Shown: positions 41,101-56,100, numbered from the stretch's first letter. The stretch: 64,000 nucleotides of DNA from Apostichopus japonicus (GCF_037975245.1 NC_092581.1:18093303-18157302); one strand, 5' to 3'. Notes: generated from the sequence alone by a model not told the origin. A program made the numbers and translations.

Positions 41101-44100
41101 ATCGACAGATGCTTGTTGGCCAGTTTTTCATCCTTAAGCTGTTATGAACTTATTGAGATCCTTTAATGGGCAGTACCAGTTCCTTACGTAATATAGCCCT
41201 TAGTAACGGTAACTTACGTGTACTTCCTGTTGGTTACGGCTATCTAACCATGACTGTGCGATCGGCCGCCATCCTAAAGATTCACGATCAAAGAATACAA
41301 TCCCCTGAGAATATGAAACAGATAAATAAATAAAATGTGAATTTGAAAATAAACATCAGTAAGTGAACACTATATTTGGAAGCAATGGATTGAAATAGAC
41401 TGATAATTGATGTATTGAATAAACACATGACACTCCTAGGAGGGAGTTACTTCCATTACCTTTGTGAACTTTTCCCGAAATGCTCAGATATTAGACTTAA
41501 AACTAAAACAAGATTGAAAAATAAGGTCAAGGACGGAGATGTGTTACATTTTCTTCAAATTTTACCACAATTTTGGAGAAAGTTCTCCATCAGGATTGCT
41601 TTTTCAAGTTTTGATAGAAATCATGTAGTGGTTACTATGCGTTGCTATGGGGTAAAAAAACAATTCCAACGTACTGTTCTGGCAACTGTAGCTGGTGAAG
41701 CAGCCATCAGATGAGTCGTCTCAAACAGCAGTTTGACGTTATCACTCAAGTTCAGCCTGTCGCCATTATGAAGGTGAAGGACTTTATCTCCTTCCAAGAC
41801 AGAGTTGAAGTTATCTGCCCAAGAATTGGTCAAAGGTCCATCAAGGCACAGCCAGGTTGTGCTGACATTCTGAATAAAAAACCAAACAGGTTGCAATCTT
41901 TTAGTATAAAAGTTCCGAATATAAGGTGAACAGTGTTTGATACTTTTGAAATAATAGCTGATATATGATTATTTATTAATTATGGAAAAAGGTTTAGAAA
42001 AGGTATACATCAGAATGAAATTGGGAAATAATCCAAAAGACTTTAGGATACGTAGATGATAAAGTAAATAAAATAAAAGGATTGAAAACATAAATATGAT
42101 GCTACGCAAATTGATATGCTAAACAATTTTGATCTAATAAAAAACGAGATATAACTGCAAAGTCTACTTAACCATGTTTTATCATTCTTAAATCCTGGTA
42201 CCCACAATATCTTCACAATTTCAAAAAGTCACTTATTCAAAACTATTCCACTTACCCTGTTTGCTTTCCTCCAGATATTGGTAAAGACTCCATCGACAAA
42301 CTCCTGATTTTGGTTGACCTGTCCAAACATGAGATTGAGGTCATCGACTACGAGTGGGTTGATTCGTTGCAGTTTGTGACTGATGGCCGTGATGCTGGAG
42401 ACGCTGTTCCTGGACTGCTGACGAGAGACGGCCGGTACCATCGCAGATAAGGCATCAACTAAAACCTGAATGCAGGAGGATTTACCAGTCCCTGGTCCTC
42501 CAGCGACTATCACACCTGGAATGAAAAACATAAAATAAATGTGACTTTTGCTTAATATTAAAGGAAGCAAAGTTCTATCTCTGTCTAACCTCAAATCAAA
42601 CAGATACGTACATATGACACAAAATACAAGAAAGAAATTGAAGCCGGTAGAAAGATCTTTCCATACACCAGAGTGAACCAAAACCAAAATTCACACTTAT
42701 GCTTCCTGGCTGAGTCACACATCATAAGCATAAAAGTGTTTTTCTCAAGGATATTCATAATTCATGGGTATGTAATTTCTGCGACATGGGCTTTAACATG
42801 TCTTGCATAAACTTGACATGGTCTTTTACATTATCATGAGCTGTGAATGTTACATCACAGGCATTAACTTGTCTTCTCAAACTTTACAAAGTCTTTTTAC
42901 AATATCATGAGCTGTTAATGTTATATCACAGATACGCATCATGGTCATTCACATTATTATGGGTATTAACATCATTCATATATCATGGTTATGCATGTTG
43001 TATTTGCATGCACGTCACACAGGCATTTATCCATCATGGGTATATACATCATTCATATATCATGGATATGCATTTGTATGGGCATGCACGTCACACAGGA
43101 ATTTACCAATCATGGGTTATGTACATCATGGATGTTCATATGCTGTGCATGTGCACACCCATATGCAAATTCAATGTCCCAGGTTTGCACATCGCAGGCA
43201 TTCACATATCACACAGATGCACATTCACATATCACGTCTTTGCACAACATGAGCATTCACATACAGACTGTCCCTTGTTTGTAAGGAATTTTTGTACTCA
43301 TAGTGTGGATCAGAAAGAATTAATGAAGTCCTGGATGGACTAGTTCAAACAAAAAGCTTACTTCAAACTGAATAATCTATTTACAATCTTGATAACATAC
43401 CATGGTTGACCTGTGATACAGTATATAGTTGCATACACTTCTTTAACCAGTTTGTGCTTGGTGTGAATCCACTCTCAAGAGCCTTCTCTGAGATCATCTG
43501 TTCTATATTCATTCTGCTCCTCTGAGCCTGGCTGGAGAGAGGAGTAGGGGGATCCCCTACACCAGAAAATATATCCTTCACCACCTGACCAAATATGTAG
43601 GCAGCCTGGGAAATAGAAGTAACTTAATAATAACATTGAGGACAAGAAATAAAACAGGACTGATTTGTAGGCAGCCTGGGAAATAGCCGGATGTTAACAA
43701 TAACATTGAGAACAAGAAATAAAAAAGGACTCATTTGTAGGCAACCTGGGAAATACCCAGATGTTAACAATAACATTGAGAACAAGAAATAAAACAGGAC
43801 TGATTTGGAAGGATAACAGGTGAAGAGGTACACTAACGATAATTTGACAGTCACCAATAACTCTTTGAACAGTCAATAATATCAACTTAACACTTATTTA
43901 ATAACATTCTTCCCGAGATTATTTTCTATAGAAAAGAGTGCCATTTCAAATCTTTTAAAATCCAAAGACAGGAAATAGCTGAAAACAACACTAATGGTAC
44001 ACTCTAGTGTGCACTAAAACAAATTTTTCAATTTGAAAAATTGGAGGCAAGACAGATGGCCTTTAATTTCAAGCAAGACAATAAATCTACATAAATTATG

Positions 44101-47100
44101 GCACCACAGATATTCTGTTGAACTTACATCTGGCTTCAGTCTTGGTCCAATAACTTCATGCAGTGCCTGGGCAACCACAGCATGTTCTGCTTTAGCGGAT
44201 GGAGTCATTGGATTTGGAACTCCGGGTTTACGGACAACCTTCTCCACAGTCTTCAGCATCGCAGCGGAAGCTGAAAACAAAAAGCAAATTAAATCTGCCG
44301 AGTTAATTGTGTGAATAAGTTTCTTCTTTAGTCAAATTACATGATGAAGCGGTTTAGAGCTATACAACCCACAGCGATACCGATTTGCAAGAGTGCATGG
44401 TTATTTGATTCCTCTCTGTTTCTGTTCCTTAAAGGCATTGAGGACTCACCCCAAAATCACGTGCCGCACGCTCTGAGAATGTTAACTTTCCGTTGCTTGC
44501 AAGTGAAGTTTTCTGCTTGCCGCTACAAAATGCAGACAGTAATGAAACGTGATACCTTTTTATCTTTACCTGGACCTGAGATGTCCATCGCTGTATCGTT
44601 TGTACACTGTGCTGTGGGTAAAGACCGCAGCTGTATGTACTGACTGTACACTAGTGTCTAATTACCGAAGATAGCAAGCTGTGTGTGTAATATCTGGGAT
44701 CGATGGTGGTGTCTAAACACTTCTGTTACACCTCATTTGAAACTAGGTCAGATTACCGGCATGAGTCTCCACACCCTTTAATACACAAACAGCTGTTTAT
44801 AAACTAGGCTTGGTCTTAATCATAATAATATAGATGTAAGTACGAGTAATGACTATTATTATGCGTACAGGGAACAATGCTAGCACACAAGTGCAGACTC
44901 ACCACAGTTCTTGTAGGAACCATACATAAACAATCATGTTTAAACATATTGTATTATGTAAACAACATCTTAAATCAAAGGCCTGCCTACAATGAAACTG
45001 AGAATATTGAGTTTAACCCTCCGACAACAGGGCAGTCCCCCCTGACAAGGTTAAAGACTTACGCATAGCACTACCAGGTTGGACCAATGAATTCTGGCTG
45101 CTGGCTCTTGACAGGACCATTCTCTCCTCCTTAGTTAACCTCCTTCCCATCTTGGCTTGCTCAATGGTATTGGCGATGGCACCAATACTGAACATGTTAT
45201 GGTATTCTTTAGATCTGTGATGATAATTGGGGTCAGCATGAAACAATAAAATATCTGTACATCTCATGTTTAATCGATGTTACAGATTTCAATTTGACTG
45301 AGATATCCTAAACAGCACCATTTACCTTTAACTTTAAATTTAAGCAGATAACAATTTTTCCTGTAATTCTATTCATTTGAAACCAAAGGTGAAGCTGGGT
45401 AAAATAAATTGGATGTCAATATTTATAATTCTTTCACTTTGGCCTGTCAAAAAAAGTCTATTGCTCCAATCAGACCAGAATCTGATGAGTGTCTTAATTT
45501 ACCATGAAGTTAATAAATAGCATAACAAAATCCTTAGCTTAACTCTCAGAAACAAAGAAATATTTAACTTACAAATAACAAACAAAGAAAAATCGGTGCC
45601 TTAATCCAAGTGAAAGAAAATATCACTGACCAATTGAGAGAGATTTCCTTATGCTTTTGAGAATAAGTAACAGTTGGAGGGCCTGACGTTTCACTCGTAT
45701 TAGAATATTTTTCAGAGGGTAACATTGTACACATCTGAAGAAGATCCTGCTCGGTTCGAAACAACAGGCCTTCTAACTTTTGTGATATTTACTTACAGAC
45801 TATTTTCTTTGCAGTAGATGAGCAATTTGTTAACAGTTTTTGCTAATGCTTTGGAGAATAATTACCAGTGAATTTTCTCACCTGAACAGTTTGAGGGATC
45901 TAAGTAGCATCTCTTACACCATAAACAACATTTAATATACTTAGTATCAATGATAAAGTCATTTAAAAAGACTGTGCCAGGTATTGAGAAAATAAGTTGA
46001 TAAATAGAATAATATGATTTATTACTGACAGGAGGGGTTACATTTTATTAGATTATGATGTTAATATGTGATGATGTTGCATATTCATGAGTCATGACAT
46101 AAACAATAACACCAATAACAACAATCCTTTTCATGCTATAATTGCTTGATACAAACTCTTGTCAGGCAGTTGGTTTAACATTTCAATGAAAACAGCATTT
46201 CTACTTATTTAATCCTTTTTTTGGGGGAGGGTATGGTTCAAGCTCTGATTTGTTTTAAACAAACAGAAAAGATAAAATTACTTTTCACATGAATAAATAA
46301 CAACCATTTCTATCAAATATTTTTCAAACAAAGCAAAACATTCATTACTAAATCCATACCCTATGTTGCCTGTGAGCAACATTCTACACAACTTGGTACA
46401 AAAGAACGATGGCTAATTATTAGTATAAAATAAGGCCTTCCCATCCAGTTGGAACAAGGCTTTATATACTGTACTTTCATGTCATGCTTTAAAGCACTCA
46501 TACTGACAGTATGAACAGTATGAATATCATGTTTCTACTAGATAAATGTTCAAACTTTTCATACTGTTTACACAGTATGAAAGGTTTGAAACATGATAAA
46601 GAGAGGACACTATAGGGTGGAAATAGTGTTGGAAACTTGTCACAACTGGTTGGGACCTCCCACCCAATTATCCGCTCCCTCATAAGAGATATCTATAAGT
46701 TCTAATTTGTGAAGGACATATGCATATTCTTTTGTTCATGGAAATGGACTTTCTTCGGGATATAAATATCCTTCCAACTGAGCCTATCTGCAATAATATG
46801 GTGGACTCCTTTGGTTCTGTTGCATATTCATAACCAAAGGGTTCTTTCTCAGCCAGTTGGGACAATTTCCTAATGTTAATACCTCTCTAAACTTTAATCC
46901 AATATCATGCTCTGAAAACGCTGGTATTGTCAGTACAAACAGTTCCTAACCTTGATCTGATAGAAACATGATATTCATACTGCTCATTCTGACAATATGA
47001 ATGCTTTGAAGGGGGACATAAAACTACAGTATAGAAAGCATTATCCCAACTGGGTGTTCTTCTGCTGGGTTCATTGAATATTCATAAAGGGAGACAGTAG

Positions 47101-50100
47101 GAATATTGTTAAGTGTAATTATGAAATAAGATCACTCTTGAGGATTTCATGATAAGAAAAAAATTGTAAAAAATATTTTTAAAGGAATGGAGAAACTGAC
47201 AGTGCTTTGTGGAACAACAACAACAAGAGATGGTGCTTCAAAGAGTTAGAAAATAAAGTGGAAAATTAGATTAGTTCATCCACCATCAAAGTTGTGTATT
47301 TCAAGTTATAGAATGTGTATTGTTACAAGGAAGCACAAAAACAGGAAGTTTGATAGGGAGGAACCATTCAGTTGCTAAGCAAAGGATTCAGAAAATAGCA
47401 GAAGCTTGTTTTGATATTAAGGAGACACATCACTCAGCATGCATACCCTTCAACGTCATGCCAAGTGGCCACTGATCTTAACAGGACTGTTGACAAGGTT
47501 TTCATGTTAAAAAGACTGATTTCATCAGGATTTCTGTGAAATATTGACATAAACAGAATAAGTGAGAATATTCGGATATTGTTGTATTTTGTAGGTTACA
47601 GGCATCTATGTTACATTGGCCTACGTCTTCACCAATGATACAGGATATTGTATAAAAAGTCTCAGCAAGTAATGTTGGAAGAAGTTCATAAAAAAATACC
47701 GATAACAATAATTCAAAAACAGCCGGAGGTCACCCTCTTCCCCAACCCCTCCCTAGGAGAGGGAAGTCCTAGGTCAGTCATACTCAGAAATGCATCCTGA
47801 AATTCAGGGGGGAGGGGGGAGCAACATTTAAAGAAGCAACACCTTCAATAAGGAAACAGAGGCTGTTGACAGCAGTCGTCCAATCAAGACGAAGAGCTAC
47901 TGATATGATCTGCTCGGAACTACTAAACTCTGACTTCCTTATATCTACCATAACACACACAGGCTGTGTACGTCTATTGTGTATATGCTGCTAGACACTG
48001 GAAAAGTTCACATAAACATGAAAGCAGGTGAAACTTACAGTTGATCTCGACACTGATGGACGACCATCTTGAGTCGATCTGCCAAGACTTTGGGAGATCT
48101 AAATCCATACGCAGCACACTTGGCCTTTAATATCAGAGCAATGTCAGGAGCGGCCAAACAGACCGTACGGAAGAGAAGTTTGATATCGTTTGAAATACCC
48201 TGGTTTGTCGAGCCAGTCTGTTCGTTGTTGACGGTAACGAAGAAGGCGATGTTACCGTTAAGTTGGACCTGATGAAAACAAGGATAATAATGGTGAATTG
48301 TTAGAATTTGAAACTAAAACATTGGCATGGATATCAATAGCACATGGTAGCACTGCCAATTTTTTTTATTAAAATTAGATTTTATTAAATTTTATCAAAA
48401 TTATATTAAAAACTTTATTATAAAAAATTACATTGTAAAAAAAAAAAAATTAGAAGAACCACTGTATTATACAATGAAAGTTATTCTATAGGGAATGGGG
48501 GAAAGGGGGAAGGGAGGAAGGGGAAGGGAGGGGGTCAGTAGGAGACCTTGGATGTCAAGGTTCTTTGATATGATGGGGCAGTTGGTAATTTTCACTGCAT
48601 CACAAGCTTAGATACAACAAGGCAATAACGTATTCAATAACCCTTGTTGGTCGATGACAGCAGGAATCAGGGTTTGACACAGCTTCAAGAATATTCAAGA
48701 AAATTTTGCAATAATATTTGACCAAGTGGATTAATATTCTGATGACACATTATGATATCATATTATTTCAATAATTACCTCTTCTCCATCTGCCAAAAAA
48801 CATTTCTTGCTCCTGGCCTTGAGAGCAGTCAGGACAGCCTGGACATGATCAAGTACCACGGCTACTGCTTGAGCATTCAACAGCTGAAACTCATCAAAAC
48901 AACCCCAACTACCGTCCTGGAAGTAAGGAAAAAGATGCATCGAATGAGTAACACAGTCATAATTGTTACATGAAACTATTTAACTTCTCACAAAATCATG
49001 AAGTTACATTCTTAGCCAACACTTTTGTTTTCTCTTTCAACACAAACATAGTAAATGAATGATGTGCTTCCATTTCAAAAATTTTAAATTAATGTGAAAA
49101 ATATGAATGTATCTTGACAACAGCTTGATCCTATTGCAAAAAGATTGGTGTTCAGATTATAGCAGAACACATTTTACAAGAACGTAAATGATAAATTCAA
49201 ATATCCCACATGGTTATTAAATACTGCAAAAATCTGTGATTCTTCAACATTAATATCAACAAGAAAAATGTCACCATCCAAAACCCACAAAATTGACAAA
49301 TTTCAGAAAATTATAGCAGAGCAATATCACAGACAAAAATAATTGAACATAGCAGTACAACATATTCTCTTCTCAGTAAAAAAAATGTTATTACGCCATC
49401 TTGTATATTTGACACATACTATTCTATGTAGCGTTTAATTGAAGCAAAGGGTAAAATGTTATTACCATTGCAAGCCCCTGCACCATTTTCCCCATCGCTA
49501 ATGGATCGCTGTTAGGAGAACATCCAAACAGAGCAAGGTACCTCCCAAGGGTGTAAGCTAACCCCTTGACTGTCTCTGTCTTTCCCACGCCGGTAGCCCC
49601 AGTGATGGCTGCTCCTCGAAGCTGTCTCAAACACTTCAACATAAATAAATAAAATGAGACTTGATGTTGTAAGGGATCTATACCAATCATATCATCTACT
49701 GAGAACATAAAACCTCTTTATCAGAAAAGGAAAGGTATAAATATTCAGATATTCTTCATAGAAAATGACCATTTCTAGGTCATTGAGCATCAGATGATAA
49801 ACCTCTTCATGAGATTAGGAAAGTTATGAATATTCAGATATTCTTCATTGAAAATGACTATTTCTAGGTCACTGAACATCAGAACATGAAACCTCTTGAT
49901 GAGAAAAGGAAAGGTATAAATATTCAGAAATATGTAGGTGTGTAATATGTTTGAAAATCTCTGCAAACAGACAACTCAGAGGACCACAGTGAAGCTGCAT
50001 CTTGGAGGGGGGGGGGGGTGGGGGAGGGGTGGTTGGACCTATGAAGACAGTAAACTTATACAAAGAGAAAGTCTTTAACAAGTATTAACTTTAAAGGTTT

Positions 50101-53100
50101 GGTTTTGAATCAAGCACCTCTCCCCAAAGAGGTATTGGAGCTTACTATACAAATGTTGAAGGACTTCTCCATGCAAACTGTGAACTGTGGTTTGAAAACT
50201 GTTTATGCATACGGTGGGAAAGAAGTTCTCTGAAAGGGTTACCAAAACTCACCATTGAAAGAGTGAGGAAGCACCGCTCTGTCAGAGGTGTCATTACTAG
50301 TGAAGATTGTCCACCAAAAAATTCATTCCCATAGCTCTGTTTATCCTCAAAAATGTAAATTTCTGGTTCAATTCTTCCATCTAATAAAGTAAATAAATAA
50401 GAATGTGAAACAGACAGGTCTCTAGGAGTATAAATATATTTCCATTAATACATCATAAGATACATAAATCTTAAATTTAGGATCATTTGAAATTGCTTAG
50501 TACTTTGAAGGTTGTTTGCGATTGCACAACGGACATTAATTCTCCACAACAACAAAAATTTGTTTATTGTTGTCTTTATCAATCACTAATCACACTTTGA
50601 ATACAGATTCAGCCTAACAAGACAACTGAGAGGACTCACTTATTAATAATTAAAGAACAGTGACATTAATATTTCATTTGAACAATAATTTGCATTTGAA
50701 GCAGACAGATGTTTGGCCTAATACACATTCTAACTGGATACTTTATAATTAATACATAGTTCTAATCGTACCAATTCTCTGGTAATAGAATCTGATGCAT
50801 CGCCTCCATTCAAAATCTCCCAACTCTCTCAACTTCCTCACAGCGAGATGGTCCAAAGTATCCCTCAAAAAAGGACATTGCTGCAAGACAGAAAAATATT
50901 TTTAAAAAACATTGAAAAATTTTCAATTATGAGATTCATGAAAGTATTACGAGCAGATCAAAAGTGTGGTACGTCTTCCCTAAGAATCCTCCGTACGGCT
51001 GTAAACCGAACACAACACGTTAGGATACTTACTGCCACCATGTTCTCAAGTCAGTTATGAGATTATGAAAATATTACGAGCAGATCAAAAGTGTGGTATG
51101 TTTTCCCTAAGAATCCTCCATACGGCTGAAAACCAATCACAACACGTTACGATACTTACTGCCACCATGTTCTCAAGTCTTAGTCGTTGAAGAGGAGTCA
51201 CAGATTCCTCAAGATTCTTCCAGTTTCCTTTGGTAAGTACAGAAGTCATTTTACTGACTGTGCTGATAAATTTCTTGGAGGCGTTGGGTAAGGCACGCCT
51301 CTCATTCCTCAACTCCAGTATACCAAGCTCACATTCTTTTGTCCAATACATCATAAGACCCATGAGAGCAACTTGGGTCGGGTACTAAGGAAAAACAAAA
51401 GGATCATTGTTATGCAAATAGGGAGACATTGGAAACAAAGGACAATAAAAGGACAGCACGAATAGAAATGTACATAAACACAAAAGATACAATAAAAAAC
51501 TAACATAGCAACCTTCATGGTACACTTGCAAATTCAAAAGAGAACACAAATCAAATTTTGACTGCCTGAGATTTCGATAAAAGCATGATCTCCTTCAGAG
51601 ACAAACATATGCAGAAGACTTTTAATCCAGGGCTCCAATTAGCCAAAAGTGTCATCATGTTGCAGTGGGAATTTTCCATTTGTGTCCCTACCACTTGCAC
51701 TAATGTCCTTAAAAATTCACCTGTTACTGACAGCAGAAACTGTCTAGAAACTTTACTGAAGTTCCTGGACTCAAGAATTGTCTAAAATCGGAGCAAATTT
51801 TGCCCCAGAAAACAGCTATTAGGAATTTATTAGCAATTAAAATACAAGGCAATTTCTAGCTTGCCCCCATAAAAATTGCCTTAAGTTTCCAACTCGATCC
51901 TTAATTTGAGCAGAACTATTAACATGAAGAAAGAAAATAAAATGACTACACTTACAGAGTAGGCCAGCTCTTCGATGGGGATATTTCTTTCCATATCTTC
52001 AATCATCTTACAGATGGTCATGTGAACAGTCTTGGCAATAGATTCCTTCAGTCCCATTAACCAAACTTCTACGCCATCCTTTAAGTCGACCTAATGAAAC
52101 AAGAAATATCTTAAACCTTTGATATATCATAATTCTGGGGTTCACTGGTAACATATTGACAATCAATGATGAAAATGTAGTCATGTGATCTAACATCTGA
52201 AAGATTGTTAGCTGCAGTCCTGTTTGGGATATAAAGTGGGTTTTCTTTATTTTTATTATTTTTCATCCAAATTGCAAAGAAAAACAACGTGTGCCAAACC
52301 AAGAACCACCAGATTATCAGCTGGCTTCAAGTGAGCTAAAATAATTCAGGTAACTTCAACCCCTTCACAATGTTACTTTTGGTTGTACAGTAAATATCTT
52401 TGGACTGATGAGTGTGACTTATCTTTAATCATGAATATGCAGTTCACACCTCAAGTGATATATCTGAATATGAAATTTCCCCAAAAAACATCAATCCACT
52501 TAAAGGGATCAAATTTTCAATAATCTTCATCTTTTAACTTGCGTATGGACCTTGAAATATTATAGCTACGCATAAATTTCATTTTTTTTTATCACAACAT
52601 TCAGGTGATAATAAAAAGCATGAACTTGTATAGAGAATGAACGTGTTAAGAGGATGGCAACAAATATTCTCACCACATCCTGAAGTTGTAGCATCTCTCC
52701 TTCCTTGGAGGAGATGGAGACAGCCTGTAGGATTTTGCCGGATGTTTCCTCTTCCTCCTGAGAAAGTCCTCCGCTGGTAGCGATCGAGTTTCTCTTGATG
52801 TCATCGTGAGCAGGTGAGAGACGGATCTCCTTCGTAGGGCTCTTCTGAGGGGAGAGACTGCCGATGCTCCGTATCCTTTGAAGTGGAGATGGAGACTGGT
52901 TGAACTCCTCCCCTGAAGAATCCACATGAATGTCATACACGTAGTTGAATAAACATCTGGAAGAGTTAAACAGTACTGTATCTGAATATGTGATAGGAAT
53001 ATACATAAGATATTCATAGATGTTAAGTTCACTTCAGTCAGTGGGGACAATTTCCTTATGCGAATACCTCTCTAAAGTGTATTCTAGTACCATGCTCTCA

Positions 53101-56100
53101 AAGCACTGGTATAGACAGTACAAACAGTTCCTAACCTTGATCTGATAGAAACATGTTTTTCATACTGCTCGTACTGACAATACGAGTGCTCTGAAGCGGG
53201 ACATGACACTACAGTATAGAAAAAATTTCTTCTGGGTTCTGTTGAATATTCATAAAGGGAGACAGTAGGAATTTTGTTACTTGTAATTCTGAAATCAGAT
53301 CACCCTTGAGGATTTCATGATAAGAAAAAAGTAAAAAATATTTGTATATAGAAAAAAAGTCCCAACTGGGTGTTTCACGTCAGTTAGCTGGAACAACAAT
53401 TCGTAACCTTTCTCCGATAGAACGTGCTTGTACTGTCAATACCAGTGCTGTTAAACACGACATGAAATATAGTATACCAATTGTCCCAACTGGATGGTTC
53501 ATGTGGGAAACACTTGGCAAATGCACCTAATACAATCACATTACCAATACACATAAAACAAAGGGAAAACCAGAATTGAGGTAGGACTAATGAAACAACG
53601 TAAAGAATTGTTTGCACTTTGTGGTTCCATTTTCAATATTCATTTAACAGAAGGTGTCAAGATTTCATCTGTTTCCTTTGCAAAATCATCAGCATTCTAA
53701 CAGAAGAATAGCAGCAACAACAACAAAAAAACCTTGTGAAATGTGACAGCAGTGTCAGAGGCACACTGTTACTACAAAATGACCAGTAAACAGGAAACCA
53801 GATTCAAACTTGGTAAATATGTCACAATCATAATGTGTTTCTTTCAATCTCTCATTTTTTTTTTTTTTTTTGTAATGTGATTTGCTTTCCATGACAATCT
53901 ATACATAAATAAATCAATTTTGACACAAATAAGATGATTATCACATTAACTTTCGTAAGCAATTCTACCACATCTAGAATCATTGAAATATTACCTCAGA
54001 TGCGGTCGGACAGATTCCAGATCAAGAGGTCGGCTCAAGACGGCCAACAAAACAGGATCGGAGAGGAAGTAGAATCTTGGAAAGGCCTGACGCTTCTTAT
54101 CGAGGTAGCCCATCAAGGACTTAAAACATATTTCTAACTCGTCATAAATATGTCTCAAGACCACACCTTTAGGAATCTCTCCTCCATAAGTACACTAAAG
54201 CATGAAAGAAAAATTAATGGTAATTGTTTACCATGTTAAGATAACTCACATCATATAATTTCATGCAACTTAAACTGCAACTTAAACTGCAACTTAAACT
54301 TAAACTGCAACTCAACTCAAACCCAAACTCAACTCAACTGCAACTCAATATACATATAAAGTATAACGATGCATTAAAACAGGGTAAACATGAGTAACTT
54401 TAGCATTTAAGTCTGTGCTTTTAGATTAAGAATAAAAATCTGTCATGATGATATCAGTTTGACGTATTGTGAAATGTCTAACACTGGAAAAATATTATTC
54501 CAAATACTCATTCACTTCCAAATCCAGATATTTTAGACAAATCAGAAAATGATATAATACATTGTTCTATAATAAAAATTTATTTTATAGTCTGTGTTAT
54601 TACCCAACCATTTGATCTCCCTCCCTCAAAAACAAAACGAATCTAGATTATTATTTCTCTAAAGAGAGCTTTCTAATATATCCTGTACTAAGAGGGTTCC
54701 TAAAAGAAGAGGATTCCATTATTATGTTCTCTTTTTCCTGCTTTAAGCTTTATTGCAAGTCCGAGCTACTACATGCTATTCTGACAAACAGATGTTTTGC
54801 ATGAGGACATTTTTGGTATGATATTAATTCTCTTAATTATTTATAAGAAACCAGATATTGTACCTGCAGGACATTTCTGGTATCATAAGCTCTCTTCATT
54901 ATTTTGGTCCAACTTCTATCAAGCCTACTAAATCTCTTGGCCTCCTGGGGAAGTTCTTTTGCAGTTCTTGGAATGCTGAACACCGCTTCTAGATACTGCC
55001 AAAGGTCTTGTACCTCCAACCACTGCTCTAAAACTTCTGACACACCTACAAAGAAAGACAAAAGAGAAAAAATGAAAACATTTTCCATGATTATGATATC
55101 ACTTGAACAATTGAAAACATTCTGAGAAACAAAAATTCCATTTCTTCAACTCACAAATACAGAAGAAGTTTCATAAGCTTTGATCTTTCTGAAATAATAA
55201 CCCTTTGTTAGTTACCTAACAGTGCAATCAACTTTTCATTTGTTTGACCAATCTTCATTCTCTTTAACTGCTAGAGTCATAGCTAGATATAATGTTGTAA
55301 AACTTATGCTAAAAGCCTGTGCCATTGCACCTCAACAGATTGAAGAAATGGTGGGGTATTGAAGCACCATAAGTACATGGTCATACTTTGCAATTGTGTT
55401 TCAGAGTAGACACAAAGTTTGTTTTTCTTAATAATGCTGATAATTTTGAATTGCCCAATCTAAGGAATAGGAACCAACTGTTTCCATCTACAGCATAGGA
55501 ACGACATAAAATTGATCTGACATTATTTAAGAGATATCTGGAACGAGCAAAGAGACTCTTTGGCTAAAACGGGGTTAATCCTGAGGTCACGACCTCACAT
55601 CTCAATTCTAGCCAACTCTTCCAATGCTCTATCCTAAATTTTTTGCCCTTTGTCATATTTTTTGTTATAATTTAGTCATATTTCTGTTCTTGATTAACTG
55701 GTATGACATAAATCTTTTCTCAAGATTTAATTGGGACAGCTTTGTCATGAATATTGGCCCGACCAGTTAAACGACTTATTTGAATACTAACCTCTAAGTT
55801 TCTCTGCCCAACCTGCAGCTTCTTCTCTCAACGGTCCTACATATTTAGATGTCAGCATGTTAGCCAGAATGGCCTGAGCATTCTCTAACTGTTCAAGGAG
55901 GTGTTCGGAGTAGTCCTTCTCTAGAAAGATCGGTCCTCTGTTCTTGTAGTTGACAAACATCAACACCTAGTAATGAAAGATTGATTTAATGGCGTTACTT
56001 TCACATGTAAATTTAGTTTATAACTTCAATCAAGTGCTGACAGAGGATTTTCCCTCTTCTTGGGGAGGAATGGGGAGAGAGAGGGCGAGAAAAAGAGGGA

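Larger units (their letters stand above)
45215..48038 (-). other. 2.8-kb intron between e21 and e22
   Basis: Contains a decayed Penelope-like palindromic fragment (about 45,680-45,840) and a dispersed repeat (46,850-47,170) that recurs at 53,036-53,340. In ordinary dyneins part of AAA1 falls at this position, but e21 and e22 already join in phase. Confidence 0.65.

Noticed and set aside
42843-43343. 166-residue plus-strand ORF rich in His, Met and Cys
   Set aside because: Lies in degenerate CATCATGG-rich intron sequence, with overlapping frames of the same composition and no known domain.
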